From Thermohalobaculum sp039026375 (lineage in GTDB: Bacteria > Pseudomonadota > Alphaproteobacteria > Rhodobacterales > Rhodobacteraceae): a stretch of DNA of 64,000 nt. The stretch covers positions 43,601-107,600 of the forward strand of contig JBCCML010000010.1 of the NCBI GenBank assembly GCA_039026375.1, written 5' to 3'. The notes beneath the pieces are model-generated. The model saw only the letters and a list, made by a program, of their open reading frames with translations, was not told the origin of the DNA and searched no databases. Numbering within the stretch: position 1 is the first letter of the stretch; each line of letters starts with the position of its first letter. Both the position numbers and the translations under genes were made by a program. Shown here piece after piece: positions 52,061 to 60,231 of the stretch.

Positions 52061-52555
52061 CTATCCCCCGAACTTTCCCTTCAGCGCCGCCGCGACCGGC
52101 GCAGAGACGAAACTGGAGATGTCGCCCTTCATGCGAGCGATTTCCTTGACCAGTTTCGAGGCGATCGCCTGGTGCTCGGCTTCGGCCATCAGGAACACCA
52201 TCTCGATATCGTCGTTCAGCGCCCGGTTCATGCCGACCATCTGAAACTCGTATTCGAAGTCCGATACGGCGCGCAGGCCGCGTATGATCACCTGGGCGCC
52301 AACCTCTTCGGCAAAGCTCATCAGCAAGTTCTCGAAGGGGCGGGGTTCGATCTTGATGCCAGACTGTTGGGCAATCTCGGCTGTCTCACGCTGGATCATG
52401 TCGACCCGTTCGCCCAAGTCGAACAGCGGCCGCTTGTCCCGGTTGATCGCTACGCCGACAATCAGATGATCCACCAGCTTTGCCGCTCGTCGGATGATGT
52501 CGGTATGTCCCTTGGTCACCGGATCGAAGGTGCCTGGGTATAGGCCGGTCCGCAT
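52061..52555 (-). CDS. coaD: Phosphopantetheine adenylyltransferase
   Basis: 164 residues starting MRTGLYPGTFDPVTKGHTDIIRRAAKLVDHLIVGV, with the T/HxGH nucleotidyltransferase motif in FDPVTKGH, and VIIRGLRAVSDFEYEFQMVGMNRAL near residue 90. It adds AMP to 4'-phosphopantetheine to give dephospho-CoA. The length and layout are normal. Its promoter should lie in the region up to the gene at 52667. It is the only CoA-biosynthesis gene in the window. Confidence 0.95.
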   Translation of the reverse strand: MRTGLYPGTFDPVTKGHTDIIRRAAKLVDHLIVGVAINRDKRPLFDLGERVDMIQRETAEIAQQSGIKIEPRPFENLLMSFAEEVGAQVIIRGLRAVSDFEYEFQMVGMNRALNDDIEMVFLMAEAEHQAIASKLVKEIARMKGDISSFVSAPVAAALKGKFGG

Positions 52556-52666
52556 CTAGCATCTCCCCCGTACTTTCGGCTCAAGCAACCGCTTTGTCGG
52601 GGCAGGGTCAAGGGCGAAAAGATGCCTTGGGCCAAAGACATGGCGGTCGGCGCCGGCACGCGGTGT

Positions 52667-52963
52667 TCAGATATCGCCCTCGTCGATCAGCGGCTCCGCC
52701 GGGGTCAGTCGCACGGTCTTGACCAGCCGCGTGGTCGTTACCTTCCAATAGGCGGGATCATCCTGGATCGCCTGCGGCAGCGCGGATCGGTCGAAGGTGC
52801 GTCGGGTCTGTTCACGTATCTCGACAGCGTAGTCCGTGCCCGAGGCGTCGCCCGTCTCCAGGATCTGCTCCCGCAGCTCGGCTTCGCGCGCCTTCAGACG
52901 GCGGATCTCGTCCCGGATGTGGCCGAGTTCGTCGGCGGGGGACATGTTGCGTCGGGTGGTCAT
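52667..52963 (-). CDS. Small coiled-coil protein of unknown function
   Basis: 98 residues, start chosen at MTTRRNMSPADELGH. An N-terminal heptad-like helix (ELGHIRDEIRRLKAREAELREQIL) precedes a compact C-terminal part (DYAVEIREQTRRTFDRSALPQAIQDDPAYWKVTTTRLVKTVRL) reminiscent of phage-associated hypothetical proteins. No enzyme motif is seen. It is divergent from the membrane protein at 53045. Confidence 0.55.
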   Translation of the reverse strand: MTTRRNMSPADELGHIRDEIRRLKAREAELREQILETGDASGTDYAVEIREQTRRTFDRSALPQAIQDDPAYWKVTTTRLVKTVRLTPAEPLIDEGDI

Positions 52964-53044
52964 CAGTCGAGGTTTTCTGGTTGCGAACAAGGAGGCGGAG
53001 CGGTCATGCTTGTGCACGGTGGTCGGCGATACGATATGCGATGA

Positions 53045-53392
53045 ATGCATAACAGCGAAGTGATCGTCGACAATTCCGGCACCAATTGGTTCCTTCGCGT
53101 AATGAAGGACGATTACGCGATTGGGCCTGCGGCGTCGCTCGATGGTATCCTTATCGGCATTGCGATCGGGGCCGTGTTGTTAGTTCTGACACTCCTTGTT
53201 TATCGGCGATGGCCGGGCACGGCTGTATCCTGGTGGGGCTCATTCTTGATCGTCGGCATCTGGTTCGGCGTGGCGCTCATGGCAGCGGCGCTCGCTGGTA
53301 GCAACGTGACTGCCGTCTTCCTGCCGGCACTGGTCGGAGCCTTTGCCGTGTTCGGTGCGGCTATCCGTGCGGTGCTAAGTCAGGAGCGCTGA
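53045..53392 (+). CDS. Small membrane protein with three hydrophobic segments
   Basis: 115 residues, starting MHNSEVIVDNSGTNWFLR. Hydrophobic segments: DGILIGIAIGAVLLVLTLLVY, VSWWGSFLIVGIWFGVALMAAAL and TAVFLPALVGAFAVFGAAIRAVL. The positive YRRWPG loop after the first helix suggests the N-terminus is outside. Family not recognised. The DNA around it appears less GC-rich than average. Confidence 0.55.
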   Translation: MHNSEVIVDNSGTNWFLRVMKDDYAIGPAASLDGILIGIAIGAVLLVLTLLVYRRWPGTAVSWWGSFLIVGIWFGVALMAAALAGSNVTAVFLPALVGAFAVFGAAIRAVLSQER

Positions 53393-53547
53393 TCAAGCCA
53401 CCTGCCCAATCGTCCCGCGACGAGGGACGACAATGCCCGATACGCTCCGGAGTCACTCTGCCTGCTCGCAAGTACGCACCCGCGCATCGCGTGCATGGCC
53501 ATAAGCCGCTGTGGGCATCAGGCGGCAGGCGTCCGACCAAGCCCGGG

Positions 53548-53904
53548 TCATTCCGGACAGTCGCCCGGGTCGGCGAGGCGTGCGCGCAGGTTGCCATAGG
53601 TGCCGCGGCTGAGACCCACACAGATCCGGGTGTCCTGGCGGTAGGCGATGCCGTCGGGTGGCGGCATGGGGATCTCTTCCTCATCGCTCAGGCGGATCAG
53701 CCACCGGTCCGCCGGGGCAGTGTATCTGTCGATCACGGTGACGCGGTCGTACCGGACAAATTCTTCGTCGCCCAACACCGCTGGCCAAAGGGCGATGCCG
53801 ACGAAGCCGACCTGGACCGCAATCAGGCAGAAAACGCCAAAGACAGGGCCCCACCAACTGCCGGAATGGGCGGTCTTGGATTGATCAAGCGTCAACTTGG
53901 ACAT
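53548..53904 (-). CDS. Tiny membrane-anchored protein, paralogue A (downstream of ecm)
   Basis: 118 residues. One N-terminal membrane helix (WGPVFGVFCLIAVQVGFVGIAL) precedes a compact beta-like domain: RVTVIDRYTAPADRWLIRLSD..., DTRICVGLSRGTYGNLRARLADPGDCPE. The domain resembles the protein encoded just upstream: both keep a D/W-x-I-x-L core, a Cys-Val followed by a Gly-rich turn, and a Cys-Pro near the C-terminus. The start overlaps the preceding gene's end by 13 bases. No known family. Confidence 0.6.
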   Translation of the reverse strand: MSKLTLDQSKTAHSGSWWGPVFGVFCLIAVQVGFVGIALWPAVLGDEEFVRYDRVTVIDRYTAPADRWLIRLSDEEEIPMPPPDGIAYRQDTRICVGLSRGTYGNLRARLADPGDCPE

Positions 53905-54254
53905 TCACCCCAACCGACAAAGCGCAGACGGACGACACCTGTGGTAGCGCCGGTCAACTGTCGGACGCAAAGCGGATCTCCGACATCTGGCCGCGGTCCG
54001 GAACGGGCGCGCATGTCGCGTAAGGTGTCGTCGGCGAGCTGCAAGATCCAGATCAGCTCGGCGCCGTCATCGTCCAATAGGCTCTGTTCCGCGACAAAAG
54101 TTGCCTGTTCTGGCGGGCCGACTTCCCGATCTTCTGCAGCAAACGGCAAGAGGATCGCAACAAACAGTAGGAACGGCAGGCTGACGCCCGTCACCATTTT
54201 GATGCGATGCCAGACTATCCGCCGACTGAGTTTGCGTCTCTGTTCTGGCGTCAA
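53892..54254 (-). CDS. Tiny membrane-anchored protein, paralogue B (downstream of ecm)
   Basis: 120 residues from a TTG overlapping the ecm stop in a TTGA junction. One helix (VTGVSLPFLLFVAILLPFAA) precedes a beta-like domain with GAELIWILQLADDTLRDM and DPLCVRQLTGATTGVVRLRFVGWGECPS at the end. It parallels the next gene in size, topology and the Cys-Val ... Gly ... Cys-Pro tail, so the two are probably an old tandem duplication. The start codon is unusual; an ATG within the coding region would give a much shorter protein. Confidence 0.55.
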   Translation of the reverse strand: MTPEQRRKLSRRIVWHRIKMVTGVSLPFLLFVAILLPFAAEDREVGPPEQATFVAEQSLLDDDGAELIWILQLADDTLRDMRARSGPRPDVGDPLCVRQLTGATTGVVRLRFVGWGECPS

Positions 54255-56230
54255 GCTGCCTCACGCGTCGTCTGACCAACCAGCGACACGATATCAGACA
54301 TGATACGGTTCAGCTCGAAATCTTTCGGCGTGTAGACCCGGGCGACGCCCATCGTCAGCAGGCGCTCGGCGTCTTCGTCGGGGATGATGCCGCCCACCAC
54401 CACGGGGATGTCGTCGATGCCAGCGGCCCGCATCTGGCGCATGATGTCATCCATCAGCTCCATGTGGCTGCCCGACAGGATGGACAGCCCCACCACGTGC
54501 ACCGATTCCTCCAGGGCGGCATTGACGATCTGGGCGGGCGTCAGGCGGATACCTTCGTAGACAACCTCCATCCCGCAATCGCGGGCGCGCACCGCGATCT
54601 GTTCGGCGCCGTTCGAGTGGCCGTCCAGCCCCGGCTTGCCCACCAGGAACTTGATCCGCCGGCCGAGGCGGCGCGAGACGGTGTCGACATCGGCCCGGAT
54701 CGGCTCCAGCCCCTCGTTGCCCGCCTGCGCGGCCTTGGCAACGCCGGTTGGGGCCCGGTACTCGCCAAAGATATCGCGCATGACCTGGCCCCATTCGCCG
54801 GTCGTGACACCTGCCTTGGCTGCGGCAATTGAGGCGGGCATGACGTTGCGCCCTTCCTGCGCGGCGGCGCGGAGCTCGGCCAGGGCCGCGTCGCAGGCGG
54901 CCTGATCCCGGCTTTCGCGCCAGGCTTGCAGGCGCGCGATTTGATCGGCTTCGACGCCAGGGTCGACGACCATGATGCCGCCTTCCCCGGTGGTCAGCGG
55001 CGATGGCTCTGTGGTGGTGAACTTGTTGACGCCGACGACCGTGGTCTCGCCCGACTCGATCCGGCCCAGGCGGTCGGTGTTCGACCGGACCAGCGCGCCC
55101 TTCATGTAATCGATTGCCGCGACCGCGCCGCCCATATCGTCGATCTTCGCCAATTCAGCCCGTGCACCTTCCTTCAACGCCTCGACCTTTGCATCCACGA
55201 CCGGCGATCCATCGAACAGATCGCCGAACTCCAGCAAATCCGTCTCGTAGGCCAGGATCTGCTGGATACGCAGCGACCATTGCTGATCCCAGGGCCGGGG
55301 CAGGCCCAGCGCCTCGTTCCAGGCAGGTAGCTGAACGGCGCGGGCGCGGGCCTTCTTGGACAGCACCACGGCCATGGTCTCGATCAGGATGCGGTAGACG
55401 TTGTTTTCGGGCTGCTGTTCGGTCAGGCCCAGACTGTTGACCTGCACGCCGTAGCGGAAGCGGCGCATCTTGGGGTCCTGCACGCCGTAGCGGTCCAGGC
55501 AGATCTCGTCCCACAGGTCCACGAAGGCGCGCATTTTGCACATCTCCGTCACGAAGCGGATGCCCGCGTTTACGAAGAAACTGATGCGGCCGACGACCTT
55601 GGCAAAATCCTCTTCAGACACTTCACCGGAGGCTTTTACGGTGTCCAGAACCGCAATCCCGGTGGCCAGCGCGTAGGCTAGTTCCTGTTCCGGCGTCGCC
55701 CCGGCCTCCTGCAGGTGGTAGGAACATACATTCATCGGGTTCCACTTCGGCACCTGGCCGTAGCAGTACGTGGCCACATCCGAGATCAGCTTCAACGATG
55801 GGGCAGGGGGGAAGACGTAGGTGCCGCGGCTGAGATACTCTTTGATGATGTCGTTCTGCACTGTGCCCGTCAGCTTGGTGCGGTCAGCCCCCTGTTCGTC
55901 GGCCACCGCGATGTAAAGCGACAACAGCCACACAGCGGTGGCGTTGATCGTCATCGAGGTGTTCATCGTCTCCAGCGGGATCTGGTCGAATAGCGTGCGC
56001 ATGTCGCCGATGTGGCTGATCGGCACGCCGACCTTGCCGACCTCGCCCCGGGCCAGTCCGTGGTCGCTGTCATAGCCCGTCTGCGTCGGTAGATCGAAGG
56101 CCACCGACAGGCCGGTTTGACCCTTTTCCAGGTTACCCCGGTAAAGCGCATTCGAGGCTGCAGCGGTCGAGTGGCCCGCATAGGTGCGGAACAACCAGGG
56201 GCGGTCGCGGCCTTGCTCTTTCGCGGTCAT
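54251..56230 (-). CDS. ecm: Ethylmalonyl-CoA mutase, coenzyme B12-dependent
   Basis: 659 residues from the ATG after GAGGAGGCCCCG. The N-terminal catalytic barrel begins RPWLFRTYAGHSTAAASNALYRG and includes GLSVAFDLPTQTGYDSDH and the substrate region FVFPPAPSLKLISDVATYC. The C-terminal B12-binding domain has DGHSNG at 536-541 (the D-x-H-x-x-G cobalamin motif). It turns (2R)-ethylmalonyl-CoA into methylsuccinyl-CoA in the ethylmalonyl-CoA pathway. Among homologous mutases this single-chain architecture and the nearby ccr support ecm over methylmalonyl-CoA mutase. Two tiny genes follow in an overlapping arrangement. Confidence 0.93.
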   Translation of the reverse strand: MTAKEQGRDRPWLFRTYAGHSTAAASNALYRGNLEKGQTGLSVAFDLPTQTGYDSDHGLARGEVGKVGVPISHIGDMRTLFDQIPLETMNTSMTINATAVWLLSLYIAVADEQGADRTKLTGTVQNDIIKEYLSRGTYVFPPAPSLKLISDVATYCYGQVPKWNPMNVCSYHLQEAGATPEQELAYALATGIAVLDTVKASGEVSEEDFAKVVGRISFFVNAGIRFVTEMCKMRAFVDLWDEICLDRYGVQDPKMRRFRYGVQVNSLGLTEQQPENNVYRILIETMAVVLSKKARARAVQLPAWNEALGLPRPWDQQWSLRIQQILAYETDLLEFGDLFDGSPVVDAKVEALKEGARAELAKIDDMGGAVAAIDYMKGALVRSNTDRLGRIESGETTVVGVNKFTTTEPSPLTTGEGGIMVVDPGVEADQIARLQAWRESRDQAACDAALAELRAAAQEGRNVMPASIAAAKAGVTTGEWGQVMRDIFGEYRAPTGVAKAAQAGNEGLEPIRADVDTVSRRLGRRIKFLVGKPGLDGHSNGAEQIAVRARDCGMEVVYEGIRLTPAQIVNAALEESVHVVGLSILSGSHMELMDDIMRQMRAAGIDDIPVVVGGIIPDEDAERLLTMGVARVYTPKDFELNRIMSDIVSLVGQTTREAA

Positions 56231-56267
56231 CGGGGCCTCCTCGGACAAAACAGGCACGCACAGCGCT

Positions 56268-56313
56268 TTGCTGCGCTGCAACGCGCATAAACTGGCAAAT
56301 AAAATTGCGCAAT
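56268..56313. promoter_or_regulatory. Candidate regulatory sites upstream of ecm
   Basis: TTGC-N6-GCAA at 56268-56281 and a perfect ATTGCGCAAT at 56304-56313, centred about 44 and 78 bases upstream of the ecm start codon. GCAAA half-sites at 56295-56299 and 56315-56319 flank the palindrome. The same two motif types occur before ccr. TTTGCAAA-like sites of this kind are bound by ScfR/RamB-type short-chain-acyl-CoA regulators in related bacteria, which supports but does not prove that class here. Confidence 0.65.
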
Positions 56314-56337
56314 AGCAAAGATGAGGCGCAGATTATT

Positions 56338-56895
56338 TCAATCAGATTTTTCTATGGTGGTTGCAGAACCCAGATCGTGCAGCCGCGGGGGCGCGTGCCC
56401 GATGATGCTGGCCAGCGCCGCCTCCTGCGATGGGCGCAGCCCAGTGACCTGCACCGAGACGGCCGGCAGACCCATGGCGGCCTTCGCCGCCTCGCCCAGC
56501 AATCCCAACTCGCGCTTGTTCACCCCGTCGACATCATCAATCTCCCGCCCGACCAGGGTGATGTAGGTACCTTTGAAGTAGACCTCGAAGATTGACAGCT
56601 GCCGCACTTCTTCCCAATCGACCGGGCGGGTCATCGTGCGCCGGTCAAAGATGCCCTGAGCGCTGACCGATACGACCTTGCCGTATTGACGTTCGCCGTA
56701 CCATCCCAGGAAGGCCGCAGTGGAAAGGGTCACGGCCAGCACGATTAGCGCGGCCGTCACGTCCTCTGGTGAAGGAGTGCTCGCCAGCAACAGCAAAACG
56801 GCTGCAAAGATGCCAAAGGCGGCCAGGATGGCCACGAAAATCCAGATCAGCCGCATGTTGGTGGAGAACACGTGGATTTGGTCGTCGTCGGTCAT
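56338..56895 (-). CDS. Membrane protein with two helices and a PH-like domain
   Basis: 185 residues, start at MTDDDQIHVFSTNMRLIW after GAGAGGGGTGCCG. Two hydrophobic helices (IFVAILAAFGIFAAVLLLLA and AALIVLAVTLSTAAFLGWY) precede a domain with KVVSVSAQGIFDRRTMTRPVDWEEVRQLSIFEVYFKGTYITLVGREIDDVDGV. This resembles bPH_2-like membrane-proximal domains. It is co-directional with ecm but lies upstream of its regulatory sites. Function unknown. Confidence 0.65.
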   Translation of the reverse strand: MTDDDQIHVFSTNMRLIWIFVAILAAFGIFAAVLLLLASTPSPEDVTAALIVLAVTLSTAAFLGWYGERQYGKVVSVSAQGIFDRRTMTRPVDWEEVRQLSIFEVYFKGTYITLVGREIDDVDGVNKRELGLLGEAAKAAMGLPAVSVQVTGLRPSQEAALASIIGHAPPRLHDLGSATTIEKSD

Positions 56896-56957
56896 CGGCA
56901 CCCCTCTCGCGACGGTGTTCTGGACACATCAGCGCGTGCCGGGCAAGCCTGTCTGGG

Positions 56958-58322
56958 ATGTGGGAAACGATCGAAGTCCCGGTTTGGGCCGTCTGGCTGA
57001 CCGCCATCCTGGCGACCGTGGGGCTGTTGGACCGCGTGATTGGGCCCAGCATGCGCTGGTACTTCCGGCGACGCCTGCATCGGGTCATCGACGACCTGAA
57101 CCAGCGCCTGCACGTGGAAATCCAGTCCTTCAAGCTGATCCGCCGCCCGATCCTGATCGACCGGCTCTCGCACGACCCGCAGGTTCTGGCGGCCGCCGAG
57201 GCGCACATGGCGGAAACCGGCATGCCGCGCGATGCCGCCATGGCCGAGGTCACCCGCTACGCCCGCGAGATCGTGCCTTCCTTCAGCGCTTATGCCTATT
57301 TCGCTGTCGGCGCGCGCGTATCACGCTGGATCGCCCAAGGCCTTTACCGGGTGCGGGTCGGTGCCCTGGACGAAGACGCGTTGGCCAAGGTCGACCGCCA
57401 GGCCACCGTGGTTTTCGTGATGAACCACCGATCGAACGTCGACTACCTGCTGGTGACGTATCTGGCGTCTACCCGATCCGCGCTTAGCTATGCCGTGGGC
57501 GAATGGGCCCGCGTCTGGCCGCTCAGCCGCATCATACGGGCCATGGGGGCCTATTTCATCCGCCGACGCTCGCGGAACGCGCTCTATCGCACAGTGCTCG
57601 CCCGCTACGTCCGCATGGCCACCGATGCCGGCGTGACCCAGGCGATCTTCCCCGAAGGCGGCCTGTCACGGGACGGCAAGCTGGCCGCGCCGAAACTGGG
57701 CCTGCTCTCCTACATCGTTACCGGATTCGATCCCACGGGCCGCGACGTCGTCTTTGTGCCGGTGGGCCTGAACTACGACCGGGTGCTGGAGGATCGCATC
57801 CTCCTGGCCGCCGACGGCCGCGCGGGCGAGGAGGGCCGCTTTCGCGTCAGCCCCTGGCGCGCCGCCCGATACGCCCTGCGGTTGGCATGGTTGCGGATCA
57901 CTGGCCGCTTGTTTCGCTTTGGCTATGCCTGCGTCAGCTTTGGCGAGCCGTTGTCGTTGTCGGCGTTCCTGGCCGAGCCGCCCGCTGATCCCGTCAGCGC
58001 GTTGGGCGACGAGTTGTCCCGGCGGATTGGGCAAGTGGTGCCGGTCCTGCCGGTCAGCCTGATCGGCAGGGTATTGCTTGACGCGGAGGGCCCGCTGTCT
58101 GCGATCGACCTAAAGATGGCGGTCTCGGGCGCCCTGTCCGACCTACAATCGCGCGGCGCGCACAGCTACATCCCCCGCGCCGATCTGGACTATGCGGTCG
58201 AGGTTGGCCTGCGCATGCTGACGCTGCGCCGCATCGTTGTCGAGACCGAGGCCGGCATCGCCATCGCCGCCGACGAGCGCCCGGTGCTGACCTATTACGC
58301 CAACGCCATCGCCCATCTCTGA
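56958..58322 (+). CDS. Glycerol-3-phosphate acyltransferase-like protein (PlsB/PlsC fold)
   Basis: 454 residues, start at MWETIEVPVW. N-terminal membrane helix; then MRWYFRRRLHRVIDDLNQRL. Acyltransferase motifs: VMNHRSNVD at 155-162 (the H-x4-D catalytic motif), MGAYFIRRRSRNALYRTVL, and the phosphate-binding FPEGGLSRDGKLAAPKLG. Together these fit PlsB-like G3P acyltransferases, which start phospholipid synthesis. The C-terminal domain is longer than in PlsC. Its location between ecm and ccr is notable. No overlapping promoter motif was recognised directly upstream. Confidence 0.85.
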   Translation: MWETIEVPVWAVWLTAILATVGLLDRVIGPSMRWYFRRRLHRVIDDLNQRLHVEIQSFKLIRRPILIDRLSHDPQVLAAAEAHMAETGMPRDAAMAEVTRYAREIVPSFSAYAYFAVGARVSRWIAQGLYRVRVGALDEDALAKVDRQATVVFVMNHRSNVDYLLVTYLASTRSALSYAVGEWARVWPLSRIIRAMGAYFIRRRSRNALYRTVLARYVRMATDAGVTQAIFPEGGLSRDGKLAAPKLGLLSYIVTGFDPTGRDVVFVPVGLNYDRVLEDRILLAADGRAGEEGRFRVSPWRAARYALRLAWLRITGRLFRFGYACVSFGEPLSLSAFLAEPPADPVSALGDELSRRIGQVVPVLPVSLIGRVLLDAEGPLSAIDLKMAVSGALSDLQSRGAHSYIPRADLDYAVEVGLRMLTLRRIVVETEAGIAIAADERPVLTYYANAIAHL

Positions 58323-58332
58323 GGCGCGCCTG

Positions 58333-58440
58333 TTGCGCTGCAGCAAGAAACTTTGCAGATGCGCAAAAATAGCGGTTGCACAAAACGCGTTGAAATGTCA
58401 GTACGCGTCGGACTGCAATTGCGTAATTATATTGCGCAAT
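58333..58440. promoter_or_regulatory. Candidate regulatory sites upstream of ccr
   Basis: TTGC-N6-GCAA at 58333-58346, TTTGC-N6-GCAAA at 58352-58367, GCAATTGC at 58415-58422, the near-palindrome ATTGCGTAAT at 58418-58427 and a perfect ATTGCGCAAT at 58431-58440. The last is centred about 38 bases before the ccr start, so it may overlap the promoter. This is a denser array than the one before ecm, with the same motif types. Confidence 0.7.
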
Positions 58441-58473
58441 TTTATTTCTAAAACGCTGCTGACGGAGAACGAA

Positions 58474-59772
58474 ATGGACGGTGCCCCGATGAATGAAGCC
58501 GCGACTGCTGAAGCCGTTGATACGACCAATTCATTGAAAAACCTTTACGAAGTTGGCGAAATTCCGCCGCTGAGTCATGTACCGTCGCAGATGTATGCCT
58601 GGGCAATCCGGCGCGAGCGTGAGGGCGAGCCCGAACAGGCCATGCAGCTGGAAGTTGTGGACACGCCAGAGGTCGATTCGAACGAGGTTCTGGTCCTGGT
58701 GATGGCCGCAGGCGTCAATTACAACGGCATCTGGGCGGGGCTGGGTGTGCCGATCAGCATGTTCGACGTCCACAAACAGCCTTACCACATCGCGGGCTCG
58801 GACGCGTCGGGCATCGTCTGGAAAGTGGGCGACAAGGTCAAGCGCTGGAAGGTCGGCGACGAGGTGGTCATCCACTGCAACCAGGACGACGGCGACGACG
58901 AACACTGCAACGGCGGCGACCCGATGTATTCGCCCACCCAGCGGATATGGGGCTACGAGACGCCGGACGGCAGCTTTGCCCAGTTCACCCGGGTGCAGTC
59001 GCAGCAGCTGATGCCCCGACCAAAGCACCTGACCTGGGAGGAGTCGGCCTGCTACACGCTGACCCTGGCGACCGCCTACCGGATGCTGTTCGGCCACGAG
59101 CCGCACGATCTGAAGCCCGGCCAGAACGTGCTGGTCTGGGGCGCCTCGGGCGGTTTGGGCTCCTACGCGATCCAGCTGATCAACACCGCGGGCGCAAACG
59201 CCATCGGCGTCATAAGTGACGAGGATAAAAGGCAATTTGTCCTGGATCTGGGCGCCAAGGGCGTGATCAACCGCAAGGATTTCAAGTGCTGGGGCCAGCT
59301 GCCAACGGTCAACACGGACGAATACAAGGAGTGGTTCGCCGAGGCCCGCAAGTTCGGCAAGGCGATCTGGGACATCACCGGCAAGGGCAACAATGTCGAC
59401 ATGGTGTTCGAACACCCTGGCGAGTCGACGTTCCCGGTCTCGACCTTCGTGGTCAAAAAGGGCGGCATGGTCGTCATTTGCGCCGGCACCACGGGCTATA
59501 ACTGCACCTTCGACGTGCGCTACATGTGGATGCACCAGAAGCGCCTGCAGGGCAGCCATTTTGCCAATCTGATGCAGGCGAGTGCCGCCAACAAGCTGAT
59601 GGTCGAGCGGCGCCTGGACCCCTGCATGTCCGAGGTTTTCGAGTGGCGCGACATCCCGCGGGCCCACACGCTGATGATGAACAACCAGCACAAGCCGGGG
59701 AACATGGCGGTGCTGGTCTCGGCGCCGACCACCGGGTTACGCACGGTGGAGGATGCCCGAAACACACGGTAA
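58474..59772 (+). CDS. ccr: Crotonyl-CoA carboxylase/reductase
   Basis: 432 residues from the ATG after GACGGAGAACGAA. This MDR-family enzyme reductively carboxylates crotonyl-CoA to (2S)-ethylmalonyl-CoA with NADPH and CO2. Family segments are GVNYNGIWAGLGVPISMFDVHKQPYHIAGSDASG near residue 80, VIHCNQDDGDDEHCNGGDPMYSPTQRIWGYE near 135-165 and the Rossmann VWGASGGLGSYAIQLIN near 216. Its tail, MVVICAGTTGYNCTFDVRYMWMHQKRLQGSHFANL, also fits. With ecm it defines the ethylmalonyl-CoA pathway for acetyl-CoA assimilation. Confidence 0.95.
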   Translation: MDGAPMNEAATAEAVDTTNSLKNLYEVGEIPPLSHVPSQMYAWAIRREREGEPEQAMQLEVVDTPEVDSNEVLVLVMAAGVNYNGIWAGLGVPISMFDVHKQPYHIAGSDASGIVWKVGDKVKRWKVGDEVVIHCNQDDGDDEHCNGGDPMYSPTQRIWGYETPDGSFAQFTRVQSQQLMPRPKHLTWEESACYTLTLATAYRMLFGHEPHDLKPGQNVLVWGASGGLGSYAIQLINTAGANAIGVISDEDKRQFVLDLGAKGVINRKDFKCWGQLPTVNTDEYKEWFAEARKFGKAIWDITGKGNNVDMVFEHPGESTFPVSTFVVKKGGMVVICAGTTGYNCTFDVRYMWMHQKRLQGSHFANLMQASAANKLMVERRLDPCMSEVFEWRDIPRAHTLMMNNQHKPGNMAVLVSAPTTGLRTVEDARNTR

Positions 59773-59782
59773 TTCACGCCTT

Positions 59783-59811
59783 GGCCGGGCGCCTTTTGCG
59801 GGCGCCCGGCC
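59783..59811 (+). terminator. Hairpin after ccr
   Basis: GGCCGGGCGCC and GGCGCCCGGCC pair perfectly around TTTTGCG, ten bases after the ccr stop codon. A compact terminator lacking the CCCACCC loop seen at other gene ends. Confidence 0.65.
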
Positions 59812-59843
59812 CCACCCTGAGCGCACCCTCCGCCCGGCCTGGC

Positions 59844-59921
59844 GCTGGCAATCCTGGCGTGCAGCACCTGTACAGCAAGTGTGCAGCACCTGTACCGCAC
59901 CCGTATGCACAGAAAGTCGAC
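59844..59921. repeat. Dispersed intergenic element, copy 3: four 11-bp units
   Basis: Leader GCTGGCAATCCTGGC (59844-59858), then GTGCAGCACCT, GTACAGCAAGT, GTGCAGCACCT and GTACCGCACCC, then GTATGCACAGAAAGTCGAC. At 78 bases it is exactly 11 bases shorter than the other two, one unit having been lost or gained. It lies between ccr and the helicase gene, 71 bases after the ccr stop. Confidence 0.85.
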
Positions 59922-60231
59922 GGGTTATCGAAGGGTTAGCGAAGACCCCTGTGCCGACCGGCGAGAACTGGCCGCGCGTGTTGCGTCGAATTTGCGCGCA
60001 ACGCGCGCTGAGTTGCGCGATCTGAGCCCTGAGCGCCCGCAGCATCGGTGCGCGGCTGGCCGACGCGGCTGATAAGTCTGCCGAATCGCGACGCCGACCG
60101 AGACGCACGGCGACGCGCCACCCTAGACACCCCAACACAGACACCGCCCGGCGACTCCTCTGACCGACCACTCCCCTGATCGACAATGCGGGGGAAAGCT
60201 GTAGGGTGCGCGCGATGCGCAGGACCTGGTC
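59922..60231. other. Intergenic region between repeat copy 3 and the helicase gene
   Basis: About 310 bases with no convincing coding region. TTGCGCG-like words recur (GTTGCGTCG, TTTGCGCGC, GTTGCGCGA) around 59980-60020, but no perfect palindrome comparable to the ccr sites is present. No hairpin or repeat of note was recognised. Confidence 0.4.

Noticed and set aside
59980..60020. TTGCGCG-like words after ccr, considered as another regulator site
   Set aside because: None forms the full dyad seen upstream of ecm and ccr, and they follow rather than precede genes of the pathway.
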